Counted from the stretch's first letter, positions 1 through 8,737 are shown. The stretch is DNA of 64,000 nt from Lachnospiraceae bacterium (GCA_017621075.1 JAGATV010000045.1:1-64000); one strand, 5' to 3'. Notes: a model not told the origin generated them from the sequence alone. Program-made: numbers and translations.

Positions 1-311
1 AGCGTGTTCCCACCCCTACCGGTTCTAACACTATCCTGGTAGCAGTAGTTAAGGGTGCAGTTACCAAGGAGCAGATCAACGATGCAATGAAGGCTGCTTC
101 CATCGAGTCCTTCGCATACAACACCGACGAGATCGTATCTTCCGATATCATCGGAAGTACTGCAGGTTCCATCTTCGATGCAACCCAGACCATGGTTGCT
201 CCCATGGAGGACGGCAACACCCAGGTACAGGTTGTTTCCTGGTATGATAACGAGAACAGCTACACTTCTCAGATGGTTCGTACCATCAAGTACTTCAGCG
301 AGTTAGCTTAA
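1..311 (+). CDS. gap: Glyceraldehyde-3-phosphate dehydrogenase, C-terminal part (partial)
   Basis: The reading frame is open from base 3 to a TAA at 309-311 and encodes the last 102 residues of a glycolytic GAPDH. It starts inside the conserved RVPTPTGS segment of the catalytic domain and ends with the family-typical WYDNENSYTSQMV stretch, which contributes to the NAD site and subunit contacts. The catalytic Cys-Thr-His region lies upstream, outside the window. The enzyme oxidises glyceraldehyde-3-phosphate to 1,3-bisphosphoglycerate, the substrate of the next gene, pgk. A strong terminator follows, so gap is probably transcribed largely apart from pgk. Confidence 0.96.
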   Translation, partial: RVPTPTGSNTILVAVVKGAVTKEQINDAMKAASIESFAYNTDEIVSSDIIGSTAGSIFDATQTMVAPMEDGNTQVQVVSWYDNENSYTSQMVRTIKYFSELA

Positions 312-347
312 GTATTTCTGTAAGAAGAAGCAGGTAAGACCTGATAA

Positions 348-377
348 GGGTCCGGTCTTTGGACCGGACCCTTTTTT
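348..377 (+). terminator. Rho-independent terminator after gap
   Basis: A perfect 10-bp GC-rich stem (348-357 with 362-371), a 4-nt loop and six T residues at 372-377. It sits between the gap stop codon and pgk. Confidence 0.93.
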
Positions 378-421
378 CGTAAATGGGCAGAGCTATAATA
401 GAGAAAAAGGAGATTAAGAAA

Positions 422-1645
422 ATGGGTTTGAATAAGAAATCGGTTGACGATATCAACGCAAAGGGCAAGAGAGTGCTGGTAAGATGTGACTTCAACGTAC
501 CTTTAAAGGACGGCGTGATCACAGATGAGACCCGTATCGTGGCAGCACTTCCCACCATCCAGAAGCTGATCAACGATGGCGGCAAGGTAATCCTCTGCTC
601 CCACCTTGGAAAGGTAAAGAACGGACCCAATGAAGGCGAGTCCCTTGCACCTGTTGCAAAGAGACTGTCCGAGAAGCTTGGCAAGGAAGTGGTATTTGTA
701 TCCGACTACAATGTGACCGGAGAAGCAGCTACCAAGGCTGTAGAAGCGATGAAGGAGGGCGACGTGGTCCTGCTCCAGAATACCCGTTTCCGCGGTGCGG
801 AGGAGACCAAGAATGGCGAGCAGTTCAGCAAGGAGCTGGCTGATCTGGCAGACCTGTATGTATGTGATGCATTCGGTTCTTCCCACAGAGCACACGCTTC
901 CGTAGAAGGGGTTACCAAGTTCATCTCCGCAAAGGGCGGTGAGAATGTAGTGGGTTATCTGATGCAGAAGGAAATCAATTTCCTGGGCAATGCAGTGGAG
1001 AATCCCGTAAGACCTTTCGTTGCCATCCTGGGAGGCGCAAAGGTTGCAGACAAGCTGAATGTCATCTCCAACCTGTTGGAGAAGTGTGATACCCTCATCA
1101 TCGGCGGTGGTATGGCATATACTTTCTTAAAGGCACAGGGCAATGAGATCGGCAAATCCCTGGTGGATGATTCCAAGCTTGATTATTGTAAGGAAATGAT
1201 GGAGAAGGCAGATAAGCTTGGCAAGAAGCTCCTTCTTCCCGTTGACTCCGTTACTATCGCAGAGTTCCCCAATCCTATTGATGCACCTGTAGAGGTAGAG
1301 GTATACGATGTGAACAATATGCCTGCAGACAGAGAGGGCTGCGATATCGGACCTAAGACTGCAGCTATGTTCGCAGACGCTGTTAAGAGTGCAAAGACCG
1401 TAGTGTGGAACGGACCTATGGGCGTATTTGAGAATCCTACCCTGGCAGCAGGAACGATTGCAGTTGCAAAGGCTTTGGCTGAGACAGAGGCTACTACCAT
1501 CATCGGCGGTGGTGACTCCGCAGCAGCAGTAAACCAGCTTGGCTTTGGCGACAAGATGAGCCATATCTCCACCGGCGGCGGTGCTTCCCTTGAATTCCTT
1601 GAGGGCAAGGAGCTTCCCGGAGTTGCTGCGGCAGACGACAAATAA
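422..1645 (+). CDS. pgk: Phosphoglycerate kinase
   Basis: Transfers the acyl-phosphate of 1,3-bisphosphoglycerate to ADP, giving 3-phosphoglycerate and ATP. The protein has 407 residues, a normal length. The N-terminal domain carries the substrate-binding RCDFNVP motif near residue 20. The C-terminal nucleotide domain shows GGAKVADK, the [10 protein letters not shown] segment and the glycine-rich [10 protein letters not shown] loop. I start at the ATG at 422 because AAGGAGA lies about 9 nt upstream and the protein then begins [10 protein letters not shown] as in relatives. An upstream in-frame ATG at 383 would put 13 extra residues across the ribosome binding site. It is followed after 25 nt by a small membrane protein gene and then tpiA. 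Confidence 0.97.
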   Translation: MGLNKKSVDDINAKGKRVLVRCDFNVPLKDGVITDETRIVAALPTIQKLINDGGKVILCSHLGKVKNGPNEGESLAPVAKRLSEKLGKEVVFVSDYNVTGEAATKAVEAMKEGDVVLLQNTRFRGAEETKNGEQFSKELADLADLYVCDAFGSSHRAHASVEGVTKFISAKGGENVVGYLMQKEINFLGNAVENPVRPFVAILGGAKVADKLNVISNLLEKCDTLIIGGGMAYTFLKAQGNEIGKSLVDDSKLDYCKEMMEKADKLGKKLLLPVDSVTIAEFPNPIDAPVEVEVYDVNNMPADREGCDIGPKTAAMFADAVKSAKTVVWNGPMGVFENPTLAAGTIAVAKALAETEATTIIGGGDSAAAVNQLGFGDKMSHISTGGGASLEFLEGKELPGVAAADDK

Positions 1646-1670
1646 AATCATCTGATAAGGAAAGAAAAGA

Positions 1671-2150
1671 ATGGACAGTGGTAAGAAGGTTGGCGGGATC
1701 GTCCTGATGTTTTTTGGTGGGCTATTCCTCTTTCTGGGCCTTCTGTTTGCCATCGCTTTTGTGACGGTGGGAAATGTGATGGGGACCCAGAGAGAAAACA
1801 TGAATCAGGAGTGGGAAAGCTTTGCGGAATATGCGGAGCAGACTACCGGTGAGATCGTCGATACCAATAACGGTACTACAGTAAAATACTATGCGGACGG
1901 GGCTGAGTATTGGGAACATTTTTCCGTGTCCAACAGTGCGTTCGGCCTGGGGGATGATGTGGCGGTATACTATGACGCTGCGGACCCTGACCAGTGCATG
2001 GTACCGGAGCTTTTTGACAGCACCTACGGCATCCTGAACATGGTATTTTCCGGTTTGGGAATTGGTCTGGGGGCATTCTTTGGGATCATGGGACTTGCGT
2101 TGTTGATCGGAGGCATGGTCCTTGGCAGAAAGGCAAAGGCTGCGGCATAA
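1671..2150 (+). CDS. Small two-TM membrane protein between pgk and tpiA (DUF3592-like)
   Basis: 159 residues. A first hydrophobic helix (about 8-30) is followed by a soluble segment (about 35-120) with an antiparallel-strand character (GEIVDTNNGTTVKYYADGAEY), then a second glycine-rich helix pair region (about 122-150) and a short basic tail. A soluble loop between two helices, with the GDDVAVYYDAADPDQC segment, resembles the DUF3592 family of unknown function; that assignment is from memory of the pattern. It has AAGGAAAG upstream and lies 25 nt after pgk and 21 nt before tpiA, so it is cotranscribed with two glycolytic enzymes. Nothing in the sequence shows a catalytic role. Confidence 0.8.
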   Translation: MDSGKKVGGIVLMFFGGLFLFLGLLFAIAFVTVGNVMGTQRENMNQEWESFAEYAEQTTGEIVDTNNGTTVKYYADGAEYWEHFSVSNSAFGLGDDVAVYYDAADPDQCMVPELFDSTYGILNMVFSGLGIGLGAFFGIMGLALLIGGMVLGRKAKAAA

Positions 2151-2171
2151 AATAATAAGGAGGCAGTAAAG

Positions 2172-2924
2172 ATGGCAAGAAAAAAGATAATTGCCGGCAA
2201 CTGGAAGATGAATATGACTCCCAGTCAGGCAGTGGAATTGATCGATACGTTAAAGCCTCTGGTGGGCAATGAGGATGTGGACGTGCTTCTGTGCGTTCCT
2301 GCCATTGATATCATTCCTGCCATGGAAGCGGCAAAAGGCTCGAATATCATGATCGGAGCCGAGAATATGTACTTTGAGGAGAAAGGGGCCTTTACCGGCG
2401 AGATCTCCCCTCTGATGCTTGTGGACGCAGGCGTCAAGTACGTTATCATCGGCCATTCCGAGAGGAGAGAGTATTTTGCGGAGACGGATGAGACCGTAAA
2501 TAAAAAAGTGTTAAAGGCTTTTGAGCACGGTATCACTCCCATTATCTGCTGCGGTGAGACCCTGACCCAGAGAGAGCAGGGCGTTACTATTGACTTCATT
2601 CGGCAGCAGATCAAGATCGCATTCTTAAATGTGACTGCTGCACAGGCTGCTTCGGCAGTGATCGCTTATGAGCCGATCTGGGCCATCGGAACCGGAAAGG
2701 TGGCAACCACAGAGCAGGCACAGGAGGTCTGCAAGGCCATCCGTGAGTGCATTGGAGAAATCTACGATGAAGCTACGGCAGATGCCATCCGTATCCAGTA
2801 CGGCGGCTCCGTATCCGCTTCCAGCGCTCCTGAGCTGTTTGCACAGCCCGATATTGACGGCGGACTGGTAGGCGGTGCCTCCCTGAAGGCTGATTTTGGC
2901 CGGATCGTTTGTTATAATAAATAA
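2172..2924 (+). CDS. tpiA: Triosephosphate isomerase
   Basis: Interconverts dihydroxyacetone phosphate and glyceraldehyde-3-phosphate. The 250-residue TIM barrel has all the expected residues: Asn10 and Lys12 in AGNWKMN, the electrophile His95 in IIGHSERR, the catalytic base Glu167 in [12 protein letters not shown] with the mobile loop just after it, and the phosphate-binding YGGSVS and GGLVGGASL segments near the C-terminus. An AAGGAGGCAG ribosome binding site lies just upstream of the ATG. It is the last gene of the pgk operon; a terminator begins 26 nt after the stop codon. Confidence 0.98.
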   Translation: MARKKIIAGNWKMNMTPSQAVELIDTLKPLVGNEDVDVLLCVPAIDIIPAMEAAKGSNIMIGAENMYFEEKGAFTGEISPLMLVDAGVKYVIIGHSERREYFAETDETVNKKVLKAFEHGITPIICCGETLTQREQGVTIDFIRQQIKIAFLNVTAAQAASAVIAYEPIWAIGTGKVATTEQAQEVCKAIRECIGEIYDEATADAIRIQYGGSVSASSAPELFAQPDIDGGLVGGASLKADFGRIVCYNK

Positions 2925-2950
2925 AATCATCAGTGATGCTCTTTTGATGC

Positions 2951-2983
2951 AAAAAAGCCTCTGCAATGATGCAGGGGCTTTTT
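2951..2983 (+). terminator. Rho-independent terminator after tpiA
   Basis: A 9-bp stem (2957-2965 with 2970-2978, one G-U pair) with a 4-nt loop, flanked by an A-run and a T-run that can extend the stem. It lies upstream of the start I chose for the next gene, which supports that start. Confidence 0.88.
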
Positions 2984-3033
2984 ATAATGAATCGAAAAGA
3001 AATTTTTTTGAGGAAAGGCAGGAGAGTATACAG

Positions 3034-3930
3034 ATGAAAAAAGCCGGTATGAGAAACAGGGTGGCAGTGGAAGATATGGCGAAGAAAGCTACGGCATCCA
3101 TTGCGGAAACCATATCTACGGATACTGCCGAGTCAGAAGAACGGAAAGAGGGCAGCCACTCAGGGAAAACTCCTTATTTTGTGGACCGTCTTACCATGGA
3201 GGCCAAGGGCTGGGGACTTTCCTTCGGGGAATCGGGCACACAGCCTTATGGGAATGCCTCAAAGGAGGAACTGGCCCAGTATGACGCCTATTTTTTAGGG
3301 GGAGCAAAGGAGAAGATCCTTTATCTGACTTTTGACTGTGGCTACGAGAATGGAAATACGGAAGCAATCCTGGATGCCCTGCAGGCACAGGATGTGAAAG
3401 CGGCTTTTTTTGTGGTGGGACATTATCTGGAGTCCGCTCCCGAACTGGTACAGCGCATGGTGGCGGAGGGGCATACAGTGGGGAGCCATACTTATCACCA
3501 TCCGGATGTAAATACCCTTGGGGAGGAAGAATTTTTGGCGGAAATGGAGGCCTTACAGGAAAAATTCACCCAGGTGACGGGGGAGGAACTGGCCATGTAT
3601 TATCGTCCGCCGGAGGGAAACTGCGGGATCGAAAATCTGACCATGGCTCAGGATGCAGGCTATACCACTGTCTTTTGGAGTCTTGCTTATGTGGACTGGG
3701 ACCCGAAGAAGCAGCCTTCCCACAAGGAGGCTTTGGAAAAGCTCACAGAGAGAGTGCATCCCGGTGCTGTTGTGCTGTTGCACAATACCTCACAGACCAA
3801 TGGGGAGATCCTGGAGGAACTGCTGATAAGGTGGAAAGATATGGGGTATGAGATCAGACCCCTCTCAGATCTGGCAGAAACAGAATCTCAAGGGGGGAGT
3901 TGCGAAAAAACAGACATTTTGCTATACTGA
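3034..3930 (+). CDS. PdaA-like polysaccharide (muramoyl) deacetylase
   Basis: A NodB-fold deacetylase of the PdaA type, the family that removes the N-acetyl group from muramic acid on the way to muramic delta-lactam in spore cortex. The domain covers about residues 50-285 of 298: LTFDCGYENG (motif 1, with the GYENG signature of PdaA), GSHTYHHPD (motif 2, metal-binding histidines), RPPEGN (motif 3) and VVLLHNTS near the end. The segment WGLSFGESGTQPYGNAS just before the domain is also PdaA-like. The ATG at 3034 has GGCAGGAG about 9 nt upstream; an earlier in-frame ATG at 2896 would run through the tpiA terminator. Oddly, the N-terminus is hydrophilic (MKKAGMRNRV then AVEDMAKK), with no signal peptide, although such enzymes act outside the membrane. 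Confidence 0.85.
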   Translation: MKKAGMRNRVAVEDMAKKATASIAETISTDTAESEERKEGSHSGKTPYFVDRLTMEAKGWGLSFGESGTQPYGNASKEELAQYDAYFLGGAKEKILYLTFDCGYENGNTEAILDALQAQDVKAAFFVVGHYLESAPELVQRMVAEGHTVGSHTYHHPDVNTLGEEEFLAEMEALQEKFTQVTGEELAMYYRPPEGNCGIENLTMAQDAGYTTVFWSLAYVDWDPKKQPSHKEALEKLTERVHPGAVVLLHNTSQTNGEILEELLIRWKDMGYEIRPLSDLAETESQGGSCEKTDILLY

Positions 3931-3960
3931 ATATAAAATATCCGAAAAGGCGGTATGCAA

Positions 3961-4950
3961 ATGATTTTCAAATGTAAGAATTGCGGGGGAAATGTGGTCT
4001 ACAGCCCGGAAAAACACAAGATGTTCTGTCCTTATTGTGACAGCGAGGACAGTGAGGAACGCAGTGATGCAGTGTCGTCCGGTATTCAGATCTGTCCCAA
4101 CTGCGGCGGTGAGGTGCCGGTGGGAGAGCATACTTCTGCCACCCAGTGTCCGTATTGTGACAATTATCTGATCTTTAATGAGAGGGTGGAGGGAGAGTAT
4201 GCGCCCGCCCACATCATTCCTTTCCAGATCGGCAAGGAAAGCTGTAAGAGCATGATAAGGGAAAAATTTAAGAAGTGCAGGTTTGCACCTATTGATTTCC
4301 TTTCGGAGGTGCGGCTCAACAGCATGGAAGGCGATTATGTGCCTTTCTGGTTCTATGATTTTGATACCAACTGTGATTTTCAGGCGGAAGGCACAAAGGT
4401 GCGATGCTGGACTTCCGGCAACACTGAGTATACAGAGACCTCCTACTATCATGTGGTCCGCAATATGGACGTGGCATTTAAAAAGATCCCGGTGGATGCT
4501 TCCGTGAAGATGCCGGATGATATCATGGATCTGATGGAGCCTTATGAGTATCAGGGGCTGGTGGAGTTCAAGCCGGAGTACATGTCCGGTTTCTATGGGG
4601 AAAAATATAATATGCCCGCCACACTGGTCATGGACCGGGCCAAAATGAAAATGATGGAAGACACCAAGGAGATGCTGAAGGCCAGCTATAGCGGATACTC
4701 CAGGCTCAAGGTGGAACGTCAGCAGATCAATGTAAACAATGTTTCCGAAAACTATGGCCTTCTTCCGGTATGGAAATACATATATCATTACAAAGACAAG
4801 GAATATCCCTTCTATGTGAATGGGCAGACAGGAAAGATCGTGGGAACAGCCCCTCTTTCCAAGGCAAAAGTATGGGCTTATACCGGTACCCTCTGGGGCT
4901 GCCTGACCCTGATACTGGCGCTCGTTTGTGAGATTGCAGGCTACCTGTAA
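3961..4950 (+). CDS. Zinc-ribbon membrane-anchored protein of unknown function
   Basis: 329 residues. Two zinc ribbons lie at the N-terminus: CKNCGG with CPYCDSED at about 5-26, and CPNCGGEVP with CPYCDNYL at about 46-67. A long soluble region follows (about 75-300), rich in aromatic residues (GDYVPFWFYDFD, PEYMSGFYGEKY), with one hydrophobic segment at the very C-terminus (WAYTGTLWGCLTLILALVC). The architecture resembles the widespread TFIIB-type zinc ribbon proteins of Firmicutes whose role is unknown. I take the ATG at 3961 because AAAGG lies about 10 nt upstream; the ATG at 3955 would leave only 4 nt. It precedes a TPM-domain protein, a pairing suggestive of a membrane quality-control function, but that is inference. 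Confidence 0.72.
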   Translation: MIFKCKNCGGNVVYSPEKHKMFCPYCDSEDSEERSDAVSSGIQICPNCGGEVPVGEHTSATQCPYCDNYLIFNERVEGEYAPAHIIPFQIGKESCKSMIREKFKKCRFAPIDFLSEVRLNSMEGDYVPFWFYDFDTNCDFQAEGTKVRCWTSGNTEYTETSYYHVVRNMDVAFKKIPVDASVKMPDDIMDLMEPYEYQGLVEFKPEYMSGFYGEKYNMPATLVMDRAKMKMMEDTKEMLKASYSGYSRLKVERQQINVNNVSENYGLLPVWKYIYHYKDKEYPFYVNGQTGKIVGTAPLSKAKVWAYTGTLWGCLTLILALVCEIAGYL

Positions 4951-5021
4951 ACAGTGAGAAACATAGAAGAAAGGAAGGAAGTGCGCCGGGGCACAAGTGT
5001 ACCGGTGGACACAGTAAAGAT

Positions 5022-5918
5022 ATGGAAAACGATTTCAAGAAAGAAGCCAGAAAGCAGTATCTGCACTATTTCAGGGTATGGTTCATCATACTGGCAGTGT
5101 TGCTTGTGGTATTGATCGGCGTAAAGATAGCAGACAGCATAAAAAGGACTGCGGCAAGCCGAAATGAAAAGCAGCCGGCGGAGAGAGTATATGACTATGC
5201 GGATGTGCTGACGGATCAAGAGGAAGATCGTCTGCGTCAGTATATTGCCGAAAAAGAGCAGGAGTATAAGATCGATATCGTCTTGGTTACCATCAATGAG
5301 GAGATCGAGAGCCATGGGGACTGGGAGCTGGTCATGATGAACAAGGCGGATGATTTCTATGATCACAACAATTATGGTTATGACAAGGTACACGGCGACG
5401 GCGTGCTGCTTTTGGATAACTGGTATGAGGATGAAAACGGCAGCCAGAAGGGAAGCTGGCTTTCTACCTGCGGCAGGGTGTATGAGTATTTTGCCATGAG
5501 CGAGATCAACGAGGTGCTGGATGAGGTCTACTATCTGGTGGACAATGATCCTTACGGGGCTTATAAGGCTTATGTGGACACTGTCTGCAGACTGGTGGGG
5601 GACGGGGAGTCTCACAGTGTATTCTTCTGGGCATGTCTGCCGGGAATCCTGCTGATCACCATTGTGGTGGCTGCTGTCTATGCAGCTATCAATCTGCATC
5701 AGTCTAAAGCGAAGGATACCACTACGGCATCCACTTATGTATCCGGTGGAAAGCCTGTGATGAAAGTACAGAGAGATGATTTTATCAGAAAGAGTGTTAC
5801 GAAAAGAACGATACAGAGCAGCAGCTCTGGGGGCGGTCACAGCAGTTCGGGCGGCCATGGAGGCAGCCACAGGAGCAGCAGCGGCGTGAGCCACGGCGGA
5901 GGCGGGCGCAGACGTTAG
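5022..5918 (+). CDS. TPM-domain membrane protein (YgcG-like)
   Basis: 298 residues. A first transmembrane helix at about 17-36 is followed by a TPM domain at about 52-190, starting VYDYADVLTDQEEDRLRQ, the typical entry strand and helix of this fold, with IDIVLVTI and a DDFYDHNNYGYDK acidic loop. A second helix at about 205-230 leads to a low-complexity Ser/Gly/His tail (SSSGGGHSSSGG and so on) ending GGGGRRR. TPM domains have been called phosphatases or quality-control factors in other organisms; here the role is unknown. The start has only a weak ribosome binding site. The His/Gly/Ser tail is a usual feature of the YgcG group. Confidence 0.82.
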   Translation: MENDFKKEARKQYLHYFRVWFIILAVLLVVLIGVKIADSIKRTAASRNEKQPAERVYDYADVLTDQEEDRLRQYIAEKEQEYKIDIVLVTINEEIESHGDWELVMMNKADDFYDHNNYGYDKVHGDGVLLLDNWYEDENGSQKGSWLSTCGRVYEYFAMSEINEVLDEVYYLVDNDPYGAYKAYVDTVCRLVGDGESHSVFFWACLPGILLITIVVAAVYAAINLHQSKAKDTTTASTYVSGGKPVMKVQRDDFIRKSVTKRTIQSSSSGGGHSSSGGHGGSHRSSSGVSHGGGGRRR

Positions 5919-5939
5919 CAGGCAAAACAGAAGAACACA

Positions 5940-5980
5940 AAAAGGAACCCACCTACATGACGGTATAGGTGGGTTTCTTA
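5940..5980. terminator. Bidirectional terminator between the TPM gene and rpsT
   Basis: A stem of 10 bp (5946-5955 with 5966-5975) between two convergent genes. The plus strand has a GGGTTTCTT tail and the minus strand reads into CCTTTTTG, so it can serve both. Confidence 0.85.
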
Positions 5981-6002
5981 TGTTCGGATTCTATCAGTTC
6001 AA

Positions 6003-6266
6003 TTAAGCCATCTTGTTTACAGCTTTGCTGATACGGGAAACTTTTCTGGCTGCGTTGTTCTTGTGATAAACACCTTTTGTAGCAGCCATCTCGATCACTT
6101 TGGTTGCAGAAGCAAGCTCTGCCTTTGCAGCTTCCTTATCACCAGCCTCGATAGCAGCGAAAACTTTCTTGATTGCAGTCTTGACACCGGATCTGACAGC
6201 CTTATTTCTATCAGCCTTGGTGCGGTTCACTAAAATTCTCTTTTTCGCAGATTTAATGTTAGCCAA
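6003..6266 (-). CDS. rpsT: 30S ribosomal protein S20
   Basis: A primary 16S rRNA-binding protein of the small subunit. The protein is 87 residues, alanine and lysine rich, beginning ANIKSAKKR after the initiator, as in S20 proteins generally. The start needs care. An ATG at 6281 is in frame, but it overlaps the perfect Shine-Dalgarno GGAGGTG. Counting 6 nt from that SD leads to a TTG at 6266-6264, which gives the correct family N-terminus. S20 of Escherichia coli also starts at UUG, so a weak start seems to be a property of this gene. A sigma-A promoter at 6361-6389 gives a leader of roughly 85 nt. It is transcribed opposite to gpr. Confidence 0.95.
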   Translation of the reverse strand: MANIKSAKKRILVNRTKADRNKAVRSGVKTAIKKVFAAIEAGDKEAAKAELASATKVIEMAATKGVYHKNNAARKVSRISKAVNKMA

Positions 6267-6360
6267 GTCGTACACCTCCATTTGTATACAATAAATTATT
6301 CTGTTCTTGAAAATGTTTCACCTTAGCCAGACACGGGGACTAATGTAAACATACTATTGT

Positions 6361-6389
6361 AGTTTAGACAATTATTGTGATTTTGTCAA
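6361..6389 (-). promoter_or_regulatory. Sigma-A promoter of rpsT
   Basis: On the minus strand, an exact TTGACA (6389-6384) and a 17-bp spacer precede TAAACT (6366-6361). It faces rpsT. Confidence 0.75.
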
Positions 6390-6452
6390 TACATATTTTC
6401 CTGATTTTTGCAGAAAGTAATCAAAACACTGAAAAGAGAGTGAGGTCATGAA

Positions 6453-7388
6453 ATGGGAAATTTTCAGATAAGGACGGACCTGGCGCTGGAAGCACGAGAA
6501 AGTATCGAAGAGACGGACAGCCGGATGCGTGGAATCCGGGTGGATGAATATTATAAGGACGAAGAAGATATCCGTGTTACCAAGGTGACGATCGATACCA
6601 AAAATGCAGCCAGGGCGATGGGGAAACCCATAGGAGTCTATGTGACGATGGAGGCCCCTGCGCTGGTGGAGCCGGATGAGGACTATCACCGTGAGATATC
6701 AGAATGCCTGGCGGAAGAACTGCTGCAGATGATTCCGGATAAAGAGAAGGAATTGTCCATCCTGGTGGTGGGGCTGGGCAACAGGGAAGTGACGGCAGAT
6801 GCCCTGGGCCCCCAGGTGGTGGATAATCTGTTCATTACCAGGCATGTGGTAAAGACCTACGGAAAGGCGGCCTATAATTGCAGTAAGATGAATCTGGTGA
6901 GCAGTATCGAGCCCGGTGTCATGGCAAAGACCGGTATGGAGACGGCGGAGATCATCAGGGGTGTGATCACAGAGACAAAACCGGATGTGCTTCTGGTAGT
7001 GGATGCGCTGGCAGCCAGGAGTACCAGGAGGCTGAACCGCACCATTCAGATCAGCAATACGGGGATACAGCCGGGATCGGGGGTGGGAAACCACAGGAAT
7101 GCCCTGACACAGGAGAGTCTGGGTATCCCTGTCATCGCTATCGGAGTGCCCACTGTGGTGGATGCGGCTACCATCGTGGGAGATGCCATGGAAAAGATGA
7201 TGGGGGAGGATGCGGACGTAGATCCTGCAAAGTATCACAATATGCTTGCTTTTGCGGAACTGAACAATATGTATATGACGGGTAAAGATATTGATGCCGT
7301 GATCAAGCGGGTGAGTTTCACGGTGTCAGAGGGAATCAACATGGCTATGGAAAAAGGCATGGAGCCATCGGATGAGGCATATAAATAG
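6453..7388 (+). CDS. gpr: Germination protease (GPR endopeptidase, family A25)
   Basis: Degrades the small acid-soluble proteins that protect spore DNA, during germination. The 311-residue sequence starts GNFQIRTDLALEAR, the pro-region that resembles the SASP cleavage site and is removed by self-processing. It continues with the family-typical VVGLGNREVTADALGP, SSIEPGVMAKTGMET, DALAARSTRRLNRTIQ and GSGVGNHR segments. GAGGT sits about 9 nt before the ATG. It is followed by spoIIP, lepA and hemW in the order known from Bacillus subtilis and most spore-forming Firmicutes. A sigma-G promoter is expected from family knowledge, but I do not see a convincing -35/-10 pair. Confidence 0.96.
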   Translation: MGNFQIRTDLALEARESIEETDSRMRGIRVDEYYKDEEDIRVTKVTIDTKNAARAMGKPIGVYVTMEAPALVEPDEDYHREISECLAEELLQMIPDKEKELSILVVGLGNREVTADALGPQVVDNLFITRHVVKTYGKAAYNCSKMNLVSSIEPGVMAKTGMETAEIIRGVITETKPDVLLVVDALAARSTRRLNRTIQISNTGIQPGSGVGNHRNALTQESLGIPVIAIGVPTVVDAATIVGDAMEKMMGEDADVDPAKYHNMLAFAELNNMYMTGKDIDAVIKRVSFTVSEGINMAMEKGMEPSDEAYK

Positions 7389-7396
7389 TAAGCAGT

Positions 7397-8644
7397 TTGG
7401 AAGCATCAGGGAAGGGAGTGCTTAAGGTAGACATTCGGGAAAAGACAGGGAAGCATTCCCTGTGGATGATAGGTCTGGCGGCAATGGCGCTGATATGGGT
7501 GATGGCAGGGAGAAAGGAGCCTAAGACCGGAAACAGCGTCCTTGGCAGTATGCTGGGACAAATATTTGCGGAAACGGTAAGAGATTCTCTGTATGATGAA
7601 TTTTTGAACATGGCCTCTTTTGAAATGGAAGAAAGCTCCGGTCCATATCTGCTTAGAAAGCAAGTGACGGATATCCTGCCACTTTACGGCTATGCCCGGG
7701 GCGGCAGGGAGATCCTTCTGGCAGAGGGCAAAGAGGAAGAGAACGTGGCGGAGGAAAACTATATTTCACTGTATGAGATGCTTGACACAGAAAATGACGA
7801 GGCGTTGACGGTAATGCCGGGGCCGGAAGGCGGGGCTGTTGCGGAGGCTGCTCCTTTTATGCCGCACACGCTGCAGCATCAGGTGGATCTGACAGCCCTT
7901 GAGGATTATGAGACATTGGTTTCAGGGTTTTATACCATTGATCCCAATACCATGGCAGGGAGCGACCAACTGAATGCACAGCGGCTTGCCGGGAAAGATC
8001 TGACTATAGACAAGGAGCAGGAGGGCCCCCAGATCCTGATCTATCATACCCATTCCCAGGAAGGATTTGCCGATTCCGTTTTGGGGGACGAAAGCACTAC
8101 CATTATGGGAGTGGGAGAAAATCTGGCAGCCATTCTCAGGGAAAAGTACGGTTATCAGGTGCTGCATCACACCGGACAGTATGATGTGGAATCCCGGGAT
8201 GATGCCTATTCGGAGGCTTTGCCGGCGATCGTCAAAGTTTTGGAGGAGAACCCTTCCATACAGGTGGTCATAGATTTACATAGAGACGAGATGCCGGAGG
8301 ATACAAAGCTGGTGATGGACCTGGACGGGCGTCCCACTGCCCGGTTCATGTTCTTTAATGGCTTGAGCCGTACCAAGAAAACAGGTAATATTTCCTATCT
8401 TTACAACGAGTACCAGGAGGATAACCTGGCCTTTTCCTTTCAGATGCAATTGGCGGCAGAAAGTTATTATCCGGGACTTGCCAGGAAGATCTATTTAAAA
8501 GGATACCGCTATAATATGCATCTTCGTCCAAGGAGCCTGCTGATAGAGCTGGGAGCCCAGAATAATACGGTAGAGGAAGCCATGAATGCCTGTGACCCCA
8601 TTGCACATCTTCTGGACCTGGTGCTGTCGGGGGAGGGGATGTAG
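7397..8644 (+). CDS. spoIIP: Stage II sporulation protein P
   Basis: The amidase and endopeptidase of the SpoIID-SpoIIM-SpoIIP complex, which thins peptidoglycan during engulfment of the forespore. A single N-terminal membrane anchor (HSLWMIGLAAMALIWVMAG) is followed by a long linker and a catalytic domain with ILIYHTHSQEGF (zinc ligand), VVIDLHRDEM and SLLIELGAQNNTVEEA, the SpoIIP signature. It has about 415 residues. The start is uncertain: the longest frame opens at TTG 7397, 8 nt after gpr, but has no clear ribosome binding site. A GTG at 7418 is close to GGAAGG but almost too near. The gene is probably coupled to gpr; no separate sigma-E promoter was recognised. Confidence 0.94.
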   Translation: MEASGKGVLKVDIREKTGKHSLWMIGLAAMALIWVMAGRKEPKTGNSVLGSMLGQIFAETVRDSLYDEFLNMASFEMEESSGPYLLRKQVTDILPLYGYARGGREILLAEGKEEENVAEENYISLYEMLDTENDEALTVMPGPEGGAVAEAAPFMPHTLQHQVDLTALEDYETLVSGFYTIDPNTMAGSDQLNAQRLAGKDLTIDKEQEGPQILIYHTHSQEGFADSVLGDESTTIMGVGENLAAILREKYGYQVLHHTGQYDVESRDDAYSEALPAIVKVLEENPSIQVVIDLHRDEMPEDTKLVMDLDGRPTARFMFFNGLSRTKKTGNISYLYNEYQEDNLAFSFQMQLAAESYYPGLARKIYLKGYRYNMHLRPRSLLIELGAQNNTVEEAMNACDPIAHLLDLVLSGEGM

Positions 8645-8660
8645 AGGCCGGATTGCAATC

Positions 8661-8689
8661 TAGACAAGGCCGGGAAATTCTGTTACAAT
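8661..8689 (+). promoter_or_regulatory. Sigma-A promoter of lepA-hemW
   Basis: TAGACA (8661-8666), 17-bp spacer, TACAAT (8684-8689), with a TG one base before the -10 (extended -10). It lies between spoIIP and lepA, so lepA-hemW can be expressed apart from sporulation. Confidence 0.75.
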
Positions 8690-8737
8690 CTAAGCTGATA
8701 TCTTTTGAGAATATTCAGGAAAAGCAGAGGGAGTATT

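Noticed and set aside
394..399. TATAAT before pgk
   Set aside because: No acceptable -35 at 16-18 bp (only a T-run of the gap terminator), so I did not call a promoter, although pgk must have a start site near here.
3922..4788. 288-residue minus-strand open frame opposite the zinc-ribbon gene
   Set aside because: The plus-strand frame has conserved CxxC pairs and a proper ribosome binding site, whereas the minus frame has none.
6350..6356. CATACTA resembling a sigma-G/F -10 before gpr
   Set aside because: No TGHATA-type -35 at the right distance; it also falls in the likely transcription start of rpsT on the other strand.
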